Shown here in pieces: positions 31,931-40,616 of a stretch of 64,000 nucleotides of DNA. Both the position numbers and the translations under genes were made by a program. Location: positions 17,683-81,682 of the forward strand of contig CAZHDW010000007.1 in the NCBI GenBank assembly GCA_964531265.1. The letters run 5' to 3'. Positions within the stretch are counted from its first letter, which is position 1. The number at the start of each line of letters is the position of its first letter. This DNA is from Hominenteromicrobium sp964531265 (GTDB taxonomy: Bacteria; Bacillota; Clostridia; Oscillospirales; Acutalibacteraceae). Below the pieces are notes generated by a model, which was not told the DNA's origin, ran no database searches, and saw nothing but the letters and a program-made list of their open reading frames with translations.

Positions 31931-32686
31931 ATGAAGAGGGCTGTAGCCAAAAAGAAAAAGAACAGAAACTGGGGACGGATATTCACCATATCCGTTCTGA
32001 TAAGCTTTATAGTGCCCGCCGGCTACCTGCTTGTCAGGATAATCGGCGGAGAGAGCCTCCCGGAAGGCGCCGGCGGACGAGTGCGTGAGGATTACGTGCT
32101 TATGCTGCTGCAATGCCTGCTCGGTGTTGCGGCGATACTGGTGCCGATAAAGATCATGCGCAGGTGGGATATTGAAATACCGCGCGTGATGTTCCTCATG
32201 TATATTGCGTTTTTGTACTGCGCGATATTCCTAGGCGAGGTCAGAAGCTTTTACTACACTGTGCCGCATTGGGATACGATACTGCATACCTTCAGCGGCT
32301 CGATGCTCGGTGCGCTCGGCTTTTCCGTAGTGGCATTACTTAATAACACCGAGAAAATACCGATGAATCTTTCACCGTTTTTCGTCGCTGTTTTTGCCTT
32401 CTGCTTTGCCATGGCGCTCGGTGCAGTGTGGGAAATATACGAATTTTCCGCAGACTGTCTGCTTGGCACGAACATGCAGAAATTCGCCCTTGACGGCGGC
32501 GCTCCGCTTGTCGGACAGGAGGCTTTGCGCGATACCATGAAGGATATAATAGTCGATGCCATCGGCGCGCTCGTCACAAGCACGATAGGCTATATATCCA
32601 TAAAGTATAAGACGGGCTGGATAGACCGACTGATGATACGTACGGGTCGCCACAAAAAAACAAAGGACGGAGAGAACCAGAAATGA
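31931..32686 (+). CDS. DUF2238-like membrane protein (YjdF-type)
   Basis: 251 residues, about six membrane helices. The conserved polar motifs in membrane segments are WDTILHTFSGSMLGALGFS, ALGAVWEIYEFSADCLLGT and RDTMKDIIVDAIGALVTS, which fit the DUF2238/YjdF family, small polytopic proteins of unknown function whose histidine and aspartate residues suggest a metal or catalytic site. GGAGGG precedes the ATG. It overlaps the next gene by four bases (ATGA). Confidence 0.78.
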   Translation: MKRAVAKKKKNRNWGRIFTISVLISFIVPAGYLLVRIIGGESLPEGAGGRVREDYVLMLLQCLLGVAAILVPIKIMRRWDIEIPRVMFLMYIAFLYCAIFLGEVRSFYYTVPHWDTILHTFSGSMLGALGFSVVALLNNTEKIPMNLSPFFVAVFAFCFAMALGAVWEIYEFSADCLLGTNMQKFALDGGAPLVGQEALRDTMKDIIVDAIGALVTSTIGYISIKYKTGWIDRLMIRTGRHKKTKDGENQK

Positions 32687-33735
32687 TGAATCAATATCCG
32701 CAGTATACCGAGTATAATGACTTCGTGGCTGCACAAATGGCGGCTCAGGCTGAAAAGCAGGAGCGCAAAAGGCAGCAGAAAAGTATGCGCAGGGATGCAT
32801 CACGCATTTCGCTGGCCGTTGTTGCGGCACTGCCGCTCAGCAGCATATTGTCGGCGCTTGCCGGAATATTTCTTGCATTGTGCGGCGTGAACCTTGCGGC
32901 GACCGTTGGCGGAATAAACGGTATGCCGGCGCATCTGTACTATCTTCTGTCATCCATGATGACCTTTTTGACGATAGCTTTGCCGTTCATGCTGTTCATA
33001 CTGGCCGGAGGGCGCAGGCTTGAGGACTCGATACTCGTCGAAAAGACGGGCGTGCTTAACGGCTTATTGCTCGCATTTGCAGGTTTGCTCATCTGCCTGC
33101 TCATGAATATCCCGGCTAATCTGCTTTCCGGGCTCTTCGAGGATGCCGGGCTCAACGGCGCCTCAAACACTGCCGGTATGTCGGCGGATTCCCTTATAGA
33201 GCTGCTCTGCCTCTGCTTCAGCGTTGTGCTGGTGGCACCGGTTGCGGAGGAGTTTGCCTTTCGTGGAGTGACCGTGGCAGTTATGCGCCGCTGGGGTGAC
33301 TGGCCCGCCGTGTTCTTCTCGGCTGTGATCTTCGCCCTTGCGCATTACAGCTTCCAGTCGCTGCCGGTCGTGTTCACCGGCGGCTTCATCATGGCACTTT
33401 TGTATGTGCTTACCAGAAATATCTGGGTGAATATACTCGTGCATTTTCTCAATAATCTTATCGCCGTGCTGCCGATAATTGTGGGCTATTTTGCCGGCGA
33501 GGAGGCCGCAAACCTTGTGAATGAGTATTCCATGCCGGTCGTAATGGTGCTCGGTGTAATCGCGATAATCATTCTTGCCGCAAGGCATTTTACCGAAAAG
33601 CACAGACTTTCGTTCCATTTTGAAAAGGGCGAGGCGGTTCGCAAAAAGGTGCTGTGGCTGTTCTGCAACCCGGGCTTTATCGTGTATTTTATAGTCTTTA
33701 TCGTAATGGCGCTGAGGTCACTTTATGCCGTATAA
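32683..33735 (+). CDS. CPBP intramembrane metalloprotease (Abi/CAAX family)
   Basis: 350 residues with about eight membrane helices. Motif 1 VAPVAEEFAFRGVTVAVMRR carries the EExxxR glutamates; motif 2 FSAVIFALAHYSF has the HxxF/Y histidine; motif 3 NIWVNILVHFLNNLIAVL has the last histidine and asparagine. Rce1-type glutamate proteases or bacteriocin self-immunity proteins have this fold. The N-terminal 40 residues are charged (EKQERKRQQKSMRRD). It overlaps tadA by 11 bases. Confidence 0.88.
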   Translation: MMNQYPQYTEYNDFVAAQMAAQAEKQERKRQQKSMRRDASRISLAVVAALPLSSILSALAGIFLALCGVNLAATVGGINGMPAHLYYLLSSMMTFLTIALPFMLFILAGGRRLEDSILVEKTGVLNGLLLAFAGLLICLLMNIPANLLSGLFEDAGLNGASNTAGMSADSLIELLCLCFSVVLVAPVAEEFAFRGVTVAVMRRWGDWPAVFFSAVIFALAHYSFQSLPVVFTGGFIMALLYVLTRNIWVNILVHFLNNLIAVLPIIVGYFAGEEAANLVNEYSMPVVMVLGVIAIIILAARHFTEKHRLSFHFEKGEAVRKKVLWLFCNPGFIVYFIVFIVMALRSLYAV

Positions 33736-34204
33736 TGCAATGCGCGAAAGGGAATTCATACCGGATGAGCACTTCATGAGGCTTGCGCTTCAGCTTGCAT
33801 GGGAGGCATATTCGGCGGATGAGGTACCTGTTGGCGCCGTGGTTGTAAAGGACGGCGAGGTGATAGGCTGTGGCAGAAACCGCCGGGAGGAGAATAACAG
33901 CGTGCTCGGCCACGCCGAGCTGGAGGCCATGAGCATGGCTGCCAAAAGGCTCGGCACGTGGCGGCTTTCCGGCTGCACTCTGTATGTTACCCTTGAGCCC
34001 TGTCCGATGTGCGCAGGTGCCGCTGTGAATGCCCATGTGGAGCGCATAGTTTTCGGCGCCGAGGATGAAGCAATGGGCGCTTGTGGAACGGCTGTGTCCG
34101 TTACCGATCTGCCCCGTGCGTTTCGACCGAAGCTTTTTCGCGGAGCGCTGGCTGAGGAATGCGCTGCACTTATGCGGAACTTTTTTGCAGAGAAAAGAAA
34201 ATAA
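33725..34204 (+). CDS. tadA: tRNA adenosine(34) deaminase TadA
   Basis: 159 residues. The zinc cytidine-deaminase motifs are clear: HAELEAMSMAA (H63, E65) and TLEPCPMCAGAAV (C93, C96), with PVGAVVVKDGEVIG in the core. It makes inosine at the wobble position of tRNA-Arg. GAGG precedes the ATG. The start codon lies inside the protease gene end. Confidence 0.94.
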   Translation: MPYNAMREREFIPDEHFMRLALQLAWEAYSADEVPVGAVVVKDGEVIGCGRNRREENNSVLGHAELEAMSMAAKRLGTWRLSGCTLYVTLEPCPMCAGAAVNAHVERIVFGAEDEAMGACGTAVSVTDLPRAFRPKLFRGALAEECAALMRNFFAEKRK

Positions 34205-34212
34205 AAAAGCAA

Positions 34213-34246
34213 AAATGCCTGAGGCTGTGAAAAGCCTCAGGCATTT
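34213..34246. terminator. Bidirectional intrinsic terminator
   Basis: A 14-bp perfect stem (34213-34226 with 34233-34246), 6-base loop, A runs before it on the + strand that give U tracts in reverse. Confidence 0.85.
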
Positions 34247-34263
34247 GTATATTACGGATATTA

Positions 34264-35526
34264 TCAGTCGTCGTCTTCGGTTTTGTCCTCTTTGGGATTC
34301 ACCGTGATGCGTACAAGCGTTGCACGCTGCGATTCGGTTTCTTCAACCACCACGTGAAGATTCTTATAATCGAAGCTGTCGCCCTTCTCGGGTATGCGGT
34401 CAAGCTGAGCTATGACCCAGCCGTTTATGGTGGAGGCATCCTCTTCGGCATCTATATCGAAGAATTCGAAGGTCTTGTAAAGCTCTGTGGAGCAGTCAAC
34501 GAGGTACACATTGTCGCTGACCTTCTTGAAGGACTCAACTATCTCGTCGTGCTCATCCCAGATTTCGCCGACAAGCTCCTCAAGAATATCCTCAAGCGTT
34601 ATAATGCCCTCGGTGCCGCCGAATTCATCGACGATGACGGCAAAATGCGTCTTGTTCTGCTGCAAAAGACGGAGCAGCGCGGATATCTTCATTGAGGGCG
34701 GAACGAACTCAACGGGCTTGATGATGGATTCCAGCGGTGCGCCGGTGCGCAGTACGTAATTGTGGAAATCCTTTTCGTTTATTATACCTGTTATGCGGTC
34801 AATAGTTTCTTCATATACGGGCAGTCTGGAGAAGCCGGTCTCTATGAACAACTGGGTCACGTGCTCAACATCCATATCGGACGAGATGGCACATACATCA
34901 ACTCGCGGTGTGAAAATATCTATACATTCAAGGTCGTCAAATTCGATGACGTTGTGTATCAGCTCGCTCTCGTTTTCGTTGATGCCGCCGTCGTGCTCGG
35001 CCTCTTCAACGATTGTCAACAGCTCGCTTTCGGATATCGTACGGTCGGAGGATACATTGAAAAACTTGTTTACGCCCTTCTTGATGCCGACGAGCATGAA
35101 GTTGATGGGCTTGAAAACATAGATGAGAACATTGATGATCGGCGCGGAGAACATTGCGAAGCTTTCCGGAGATTCCTTTGCTATGCTCTTCGGCGTTACC
35201 TCACCGCAGATGAGGATAACGATGGTCATTACGACTGTGGAGAGTGTAGCACCCTTATCAGCGAACCACTGTATGAAAAGCACCGTCGCAAGAGATGAAG
35301 CGCAGATGTTCACTATGTTGTTTCCGACAAGTATCGATGAGATCAGCTCGTCGTAGTTTTCGGCAAGCTTATATGCAAGCTTGGCGCGGCTGTTTCCGTC
35401 CTCCGCCATGTTCTTGAGCCTTACGCGGCTGAGCGAGGAAAACGCGGTCTCCGTTGCCGAAAAATAGGCCGAGCATACGACCATGATCAGTATCGTGATA
35501 ACTAACCCTGTACTGTGACTGTCCAT
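34264..35526 (-). CDS. CNNM/CorC-type transporter-associated protein (hemolysin C family)
   Basis: 420 residues from the ATG at 35526, which begins MDSHSTGLVITILIMVV. The DUF21/CNNM membrane domain (three helices; CSAYFSATETAFSSLSRVRL, EVTPKSIAKESPESF) is followed by two CBS domains (FTPRVDVCAISSD, GFSRLPVYEETID, GGTEGIITLEDILEELVGEI) and a CorC_HlyC transporter-associated domain (about 345-415). Members move or sense Mg2+/Co2+ or Na+. The Shine-Dalgarno AGAAAGG is rather far (about 14 bases). Confidence 0.88.
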   Translation of the reverse strand: MDSHSTGLVITILIMVVCSAYFSATETAFSSLSRVRLKNMAEDGNSRAKLAYKLAENYDELISSILVGNNIVNICASSLATVLFIQWFADKGATLSTVVMTIVILICGEVTPKSIAKESPESFAMFSAPIINVLIYVFKPINFMLVGIKKGVNKFFNVSSDRTISESELLTIVEEAEHDGGINENESELIHNVIEFDDLECIDIFTPRVDVCAISSDMDVEHVTQLFIETGFSRLPVYEETIDRITGIINEKDFHNYVLRTGAPLESIIKPVEFVPPSMKISALLRLLQQNKTHFAVIVDEFGGTEGIITLEDILEELVGEIWDEHDEIVESFKKVSDNVYLVDCSTELYKTFEFFDIDAEEDASTINGWVIAQLDRIPEKGDSFDYKNLHVVVEETESQRATLVRITVNPKEDKTEDDD

Positions 35527-35678
35527 TTGAAAAAAACTTACCTTTCTCTGTTCAATGATTTGCCGCGGCCACATGCCACTTGGCAGATATGTCCACATAT
35601 CATAGCATATATTTGTGAAAAATGCAAATCGGATTTGTAAATGATCTTATATGAACGATCTTATTTGAAACGCTGCAC

Positions 35679-35707
35679 TTGAAATCCGCAGAATATTACT
35701 GTATGAT
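35679..35707 (+). promoter_or_regulatory. Sigma-A promoter of TetM-like gene
   Basis: TTGAAA (35679-35684), 17-base spacer, TATGAT (35702-35707). The leader to the ATG is only about 30 bases, too short for a tet(M)-style attenuator. Confidence 0.65.
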
Positions 35708-35743
35708 AAAATAATTGAGTTGTATGATTCGGGGTAGATTCAA

Positions 35744-37678
35744 ATGGGAGAGAAACGAAAGCTAAACATAGGAATTCTTGCTCACGTAGACGCAGGAAAG
35801 ACCAGCCTGACAGAGCAACTGCTGTTTTTGGGCGGTGCACTGCGCACTGCCGGTGCGGTGGATCAGGGCACGGCACAGACCGATTCGCTTGCTGTGGAGC
35901 AGGCACGGGGAATATCGGTAAAGACGGCAGATGCCGTGCTTGAGACCGAAAGGGCGATAATCAATATAATAGATACTCCGGGCCATGCCGATTTTATCAG
36001 CGAGGTGGAGCGTGCACTCTCCGTGCTTGACTGCGCCGTTGTGGTGGTCTCGGCCGTTGAGGGCATACAGGCGCAGACGGAGATATTGCTGAATGCAGTA
36101 CAGGAAATGGAGCTGCCATGCGTGCTGTTTGTGAATAAGACAGACCGTGCCGGAAGCGATTATGAAAATGTGTGCGCCGAGCTTGCGGAGCAGCTTTCCG
36201 GGCGCAGCCTGCTGAATGTGAACAGACCGGAGAACGAGGGCGATATCGGTGTACAGGTAGTACCGGATGCCGACTTAACGGAAAATGCCGTGATGCTTAC
36301 TGGGGATGAAGAGTTGCTCGAGAGCTTCATCATGGGTGACGAGCCGGAGACGGCGGATACGATACTTCGCGCCATGCAAAACGGTGCTGTTCCGGTGCTT
36401 TGCGGCTCATCAAAGACGGGTGTGGGATGCAGGGAAATGCTCGACCTGCTGTGCACGTCCGTGCCGACGGTGAGCCTTGACGACGAGGAATTCTGCGCCG
36501 GAGTTTTCCGTGTGGAGCACGATAAGCAGCTTGGAAAGCTCTGCCACGTGCGTATTTTTTCAGGAAGCTTGCAACCGAGGCAGAGTATATACCTGCCGCG
36601 AGTTGATAAGGAGGAGAAGGTCGGCGGTATCCGCCGCCCGATGGGACGCAGACAGACCGACGTGACCTCGGCATGCGCCGGTGACATAGCTGTACTGTTC
36701 GGACTTAGCGATGTGCGCGCCGGGGATATCCTCGGCAGGGGCACGCCGCCGAGAAAGGGCACTGCATTGGCGGTACCGCTGCTGACGGTAAAGGCAGAGC
36801 CTGAAAAGCCGGATGAGCTGATGGCGCTGGTTTCGGCGCTGAATGCACTGTCCGACGAGGATCCCATGCTGCATTTTCTGTGGATACGGGACAAGCAGGA
36901 GATACAGCTCAGAATAGTGGGCAAAATACAGCTTGAGATATTGAGTGAGCTGCTGCTTGAGCGCTATGGCCTCAGGGCGAAATTCTCAGCACCGTCGGTC
37001 ATTTATAAGGAAACTCCGACCACTGCCGGAGAAGGCTTCGATGCATATCTCTCGCCGAAGCCGTGCTGGGCGATACTGAAATTCCTGATAGAGCCCCTGC
37101 CGCGCGGCTCCGGGCTTGTATATGAATCCAAAACGTCCCCGTCGCGCCTCATGTACAGATATCAGCACCATGTTGAGACAGCTGTTCCGGAGGCTCTGAC
37201 GCAGGGCATGTACGGTTGGGAGGTGACCGATCTTAAGGTCACGCTGATAGACGGTGAGAATCACCACGTGCATACGCATCCTCTGGATTTCTTCGTCTGC
37301 ACGCCCATGGCGATAATGGATGGCCTGAGAAATTGCGGTACAACGCTGCTTGAGCCGATATTGAAGGTCAGGTTTACATTTGATGCCGGACTTTCGGGGC
37401 GTGTTATCGGCCTGATACAGAACGTGCGCGGCGTTATGCTTGAGCAATATGTGCGCGGCGACAGGCAGACCATAATAGCCGAGATACCCGTGGCGGACAG
37501 CCTTGAGATGCCAGTGGAGTTTGCAAAGCTGACCTCCGGCCGCGGAAATATGGCCTCGAGCTTCTCACACTACGCGCCCTGTCAGCCTGGCTTTGTTGCA
37601 ATAAGAGAGCGTATCGGTACGGATCCGCTCGATCGCCCGAAATTTATTCTCGATAAGAGAAACGCACTTTCGAGCTGA
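35744..37678 (+). CDS. TetM/EF-G-like ribosomal protection GTPase, chromosomal type
   Basis: 644 residues, the length of Tet(M)/Tet(O). G1 AHVDAGKTSL (13-22), G3 DTPGH (77-81), G4 NKTD (131-134) and the EF-G domains II-V are present; QGMYGWEVTDLKVTLIDG is the domain IV strand. At loop III, where Tet(M) has YSPVSTP, the tip that displaces tetracycline, this protein has NHHVHTHP (506-513). So the drug-contacting residues are not conserved. It may be a housekeeping ribosome factor or a weak resistance protein. GGGAGAGAAACGAA region overlaps the start; own promoter at 35679. Confidence 0.85.
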   Translation: MGEKRKLNIGILAHVDAGKTSLTEQLLFLGGALRTAGAVDQGTAQTDSLAVEQARGISVKTADAVLETERAIINIIDTPGHADFISEVERALSVLDCAVVVVSAVEGIQAQTEILLNAVQEMELPCVLFVNKTDRAGSDYENVCAELAEQLSGRSLLNVNRPENEGDIGVQVVPDADLTENAVMLTGDEELLESFIMGDEPETADTILRAMQNGAVPVLCGSSKTGVGCREMLDLLCTSVPTVSLDDEEFCAGVFRVEHDKQLGKLCHVRIFSGSLQPRQSIYLPRVDKEEKVGGIRRPMGRRQTDVTSACAGDIAVLFGLSDVRAGDILGRGTPPRKGTALAVPLLTVKAEPEKPDELMALVSALNALSDEDPMLHFLWIRDKQEIQLRIVGKIQLEILSELLLERYGLRAKFSAPSVIYKETPTTAGEGFDAYLSPKPCWAILKFLIEPLPRGSGLVYESKTSPSRLMYRYQHHVETAVPEALTQGMYGWEVTDLKVTLIDGENHHVHTHPLDFFVCTPMAIMDGLRNCGTTLLEPILKVRFTFDAGLSGRVIGLIQNVRGVMLEQYVRGDRQTIIAEIPVADSLEMPVEFAKLTSGRGNMASSFSHYAPCQPGFVAIRERIGTDPLDRPKFILDKRNALSS

Positions 37679-37745
37679 CCTCACAATATTTACAGTATGG
37701 ATCCGCCGACAGAGCTTTAGGGCGGAGCGAGGAAGGAAACGATTT

Positions 37746-39002
37746 ATGAACTATACTGAAAATCAGATAATACCCGAGCGAACACTCCTTGTTGCGCTTG
37801 ATACGGGTGAATACGATGCCGAAAGCTCCTTGAACGAGCTTTGGGAGCTTACAAAGAGCAGCGGCGCTCAGCCGATTGCAACCATCACGCAGAAGAGACC
37901 CTCCCCGGAGACCGCTACCTGTGTCGGCAGCGGTATGGTGCAGGAGATACGGGAATTCTGCGAGAATAATGAGATAGAGCTGATAATCTTTGACAGAGAG
38001 CTGACCCCCACGCAGATCAGAAACCTCGAGCAGGGTACGGATGTGCGCGTGGTGGACAGAACCATGCTGATACTGGATATTTTCGCACAGCGTGCTCAGA
38101 GCAAGGCAGGTAAGGTACAGGTAGAGGTGGCACAGCTCAAATATCTTCTGCCGCGTCTGTCCGGCAAGGGCGTGGCGCTTTCAAGGCTCGGCGGCGGCAT
38201 AGGCACGCGCGGCCCTGGCGAAACAAAGCTTGAGAGTGACCGTCGACATATACGAAGACGTATAGAGGCCTTGAAGGAGCAGCTTGCAAGGCTTGAAAAC
38301 AGCAGACAGGAGATACAGCGCCGCCGCAAAAAGGACGGCACTGTGACAGTGGCTCTTGTCGGTTATACAAATGCCGGCAAATCCACGCTGATGAATCTCT
38401 TGACAGAGGCCGGAGTGCTGGCTGAGGATAAGCTGTTCGCAACGCTCGATCCCACCGCGCGCGCCTTAAAGCTTCCCGGCGGAAAGACCGTTATGCTCAT
38501 TGATACCGTCGGCCTTGTCCGCCGTCTGCCGCATCATCTTGTTGAGGCTTTTAAATCCACCTTGGAGCAGGCTGCCACTGCGGATATCATACTGAATGTC
38601 TGCGATGCCTCCAGCCCCGAAGCCCGTGTGCATCTTGATGTCACAAATGAGATATTGCAGAGCCTCGGCTGCGGCGAGAGACCCGTAATACCCGTGCTGA
38701 ATAAATGGGATCTTGTGGAATCCTCCGATGAGGCCGTGCGTGTGCCGGGCGCTGTCAGAATAAGTGCGCTGAAAAACGAGGGCATTGACGAGCTTTTACA
38801 GGCCGTTGAGGATGCGCTGCCCGTAAAGGCCGTGGAGGTCAGGGCCATGCTGCCCTTTGCAAAGACCGGCATTGCAGCACAGCTAAGGCACGTGGGTGCT
38901 CTGCTCAGCGAGGAATATACTGAAAACGGACTTCTCATTTCGGCAAAGGTGGAGCCGAAGGAACTTGCACTTGTCGAGCCGTATCTTTTGTCTGATGAAT
39001 AA
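37746..39002 (+). CDS. hflX: Ribosome-associated GTPase HflX
   Basis: 418 residues. The N-terminal HflX domain (IIPERTLLVALDTGE, LTPTQIRNLEQGTDVRVVDR, GKGVALSRLGGGIGTRGPGE) leads to the GTPase domain: G1 GYTNAGKSTLMN, G2 FATLDPTARA, G3 DTVGLVRRLP, G4 NKWD. It splits stalled 70S ribosomes after heat or antibiotic stress. It follows the TetM-like GTPase by 67 bases on the same strand, so two ribosome-rescue-type GTPases may be made together. GGAAGGAAAC precedes the ATG. Confidence 0.94.
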   Translation: MNYTENQIIPERTLLVALDTGEYDAESSLNELWELTKSSGAQPIATITQKRPSPETATCVGSGMVQEIREFCENNEIELIIFDRELTPTQIRNLEQGTDVRVVDRTMLILDIFAQRAQSKAGKVQVEVAQLKYLLPRLSGKGVALSRLGGGIGTRGPGETKLESDRRHIRRRIEALKEQLARLENSRQEIQRRRKKDGTVTVALVGYTNAGKSTLMNLLTEAGVLAEDKLFATLDPTARALKLPGGKTVMLIDTVGLVRRLPHHLVEAFKSTLEQAATADIILNVCDASSPEARVHLDVTNEILQSLGCGERPVIPVLNKWDLVESSDEAVRVPGAVRISALKNEGIDELLQAVEDALPVKAVEVRAMLPFAKTGIAAQLRHVGALLSEEYTENGLLISAKVEPKELALVEPYLLSDE

Positions 39003-39137
39003 TTATACACTCAATGAATATTATGCGGAGTATGCATCGGGGAATGAATACAAATGGTTGAAAACACATTGATTTACGCCTAAAAACCGAGAAAAATGCC
39101 TGTTTTCTTATGTCAAAATGACCATTTTTAAAAAACT

Positions 39138-39223
39138 TGAATATTTATGCAGAAAAGACTTGATTTTTTGAAAAAGAGGTGTATAATTATAATCGTTCCG
39201 TGAAAGGAATGAATAAAAATGTA
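39138..39223 (+). promoter_or_regulatory. ArgR-box-like operators at argG
   Basis: TGAATATTTATGCA (39138-39151) has one difference from the palindromic ARG box TGAATATTTATTCA. TGAATAAAAATGTA (39210-39223) is a second, weaker copy. They flank the promoter at 39160-39187, as expected for repression by ArgR/AhrC in the presence of arginine. Confidence 0.6.
39160..39187 (+). promoter_or_regulatory. Sigma-A promoter of argGHF
   Basis: TTGATT (39160-39165), 16-base spacer, TATAAT (39182-39187), about 90 bases before the argG ATG. Confidence 0.65.
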
Positions 39224-39278
39224 GATTCACCATCGGCACGGATATGCCGGGGCGGTAATAAGAAAAGAGGAAATCATC

Positions 39279-40508
39279 ATGGCAAAGGAAATTAAAAAGG
39301 TAGTTCTTGCATACTCCGGCGGATTGGATACATCCATTATTATTCCGTGGCTCAAGGAAAATTACAACAACTGTGAGGTCATCGCAGTTTCCGGTGATGT
39401 CGGACAGGGCACTGAGCTTGACGGCCTTGAGGAAAAAGCTATAAAGACCGGCGCTTCCAAACTCTACATTGAGGATTTGAAGCAGGATTACATCGAAAAC
39501 TACATCTGGCCCTGCCTTAAGGCCGATGCTAAATATGAGGACTATCTTCTCGGCACATCCCATGCACGTCCGTGCATTGCAAAGCGTCTCGTAGAGATCG
39601 CAAAGGCAGAGGGCGCCGACGCCATTTGCCATGGTTGCACGGGTAAGGGCAACGACCAGGTTCGTTTTGAGCTTTCAATAAAGGCCTTCGCACCGGATAT
39701 GAAGATCATCGCTCCGTGGAGAGAGTGGTCTATAAAGTCCAGAGACGAAGAGATCGATTATGCAGAGGCACACAATATACCGCTGAAAATCAACCGTGAG
39801 ACAAACTACTCCAAGGATAAGAACATCTGGCATCTTTCCCATGAGGGTATGGACCTTGAGTTCCCGTCAAATGAGCCGCAGTACAATAAGCCCGGCTTCC
39901 TCGAGCTCGGCGTATCCCCGGAGCAGGCACCGGACGTTCCCACATATGTCACTATCCACTTTGAAAAGGGTGTACCGACCGCTGTTGACGGCGTAGAGAT
40001 GGGTGCTGTTGAGCTTGTAACAAAGCTGAATGAGATCGGCGGCGCAAACGGCGTCGGACTGCTCGATATTGTTGAGAACAGACTGGTCGGCATGAAGAGC
40101 CGCGGCGTTTACGAAACACCGGCCGGCACCATCCTCTACAAGGCACACAATGTGCTTGAGACGATCACACTCGACAAGGAGACCTTCCATTATCTCGAGA
40201 ATACCATCGGCCCGAAGATGGCCGACCTCACATATAACGGCCAGTGGTTCACTCCGCTGCGCGAGGCTATCTGCGCCTTCGTAGATAAGGTGAACGAGGT
40301 AGTTACGGGCGATGTTAAGCTCAAGCTCTATAAGGGCAACATCATCAACGCAGGCGTCACCTCTCCGTACACACTGTATGATGAGGAGATCGCAACCTTC
40401 GATGAGGATGAGGTTTACGACCAGAAGGATTCCGCAGGCTTCATCAATCTGTTCGGACTGCCGATTAAGGTTCAGGCTCAGATGAAGGCAAAGAACAACA
40501 TGGAATGA
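39279..40508 (+). CDS. argG: Argininosuccinate synthase
   Basis: 409 residues. The ATP pyrophosphatase loop VLAYSGGLDTSII (9-21) and the family signatures EGADAICHGCTGKGNDQVRF, LEFPSNEPQYNKPGFL and GRGVYETPAGTIL-like SRGVYETPAGTILYKAH are present. It joins citrulline and aspartate using ATP. AAAAGAGG precedes the ATG. It is first in argG-argH-argF, with ArgR-like boxes and a promoter upstream and a hairpin terminator between it and argH. Confidence 0.96.
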   Translation: MAKEIKKVVLAYSGGLDTSIIIPWLKENYNNCEVIAVSGDVGQGTELDGLEEKAIKTGASKLYIEDLKQDYIENYIWPCLKADAKYEDYLLGTSHARPCIAKRLVEIAKAEGADAICHGCTGKGNDQVRFELSIKAFAPDMKIIAPWREWSIKSRDEEIDYAEAHNIPLKINRETNYSKDKNIWHLSHEGMDLEFPSNEPQYNKPGFLELGVSPEQAPDVPTYVTIHFEKGVPTAVDGVEMGAVELVTKLNEIGGANGVGLLDIVENRLVGMKSRGVYETPAGTILYKAHNVLETITLDKETFHYLENTIGPKMADLTYNGQWFTPLREAICAFVDKVNEVVTGDVKLKLYKGNIINAGVTSPYTLYDEEIATFDEDEVYDQKDSAGFINLFGLPIKVQAQMKAKNNME

Positions 40509-40524
40509 TTTCAGAATAAGGCTT

Positions 40525-40552
40525 AGGGTGGGCAAGAGCTGCCCGCCCTTTT
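40525..40552 (+). terminator. Intergenic terminator/attenuator between argG and argH
   Basis: AGGGTGGGCA (40525-40534) pairs with TGCCCGCCCT (40540-40549), one U-G in the forward RNA, then TTTT. It probably lowers argH-argF transcript relative to argG. Confidence 0.7.
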
Positions 40553-40616
40553 CCGGCATTTTCTGATTTAACTTATAAATCGCGGGCGAAAGTCTTTTGC
40601 GGAAAGGAAAAGAATT

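Noticed and set aside
35744..37678. Plain call of tetracycline resistance gene
   Set aside because: The loop III residues that contact the drug site are not conserved, so I call only a TetM-like GTPase.
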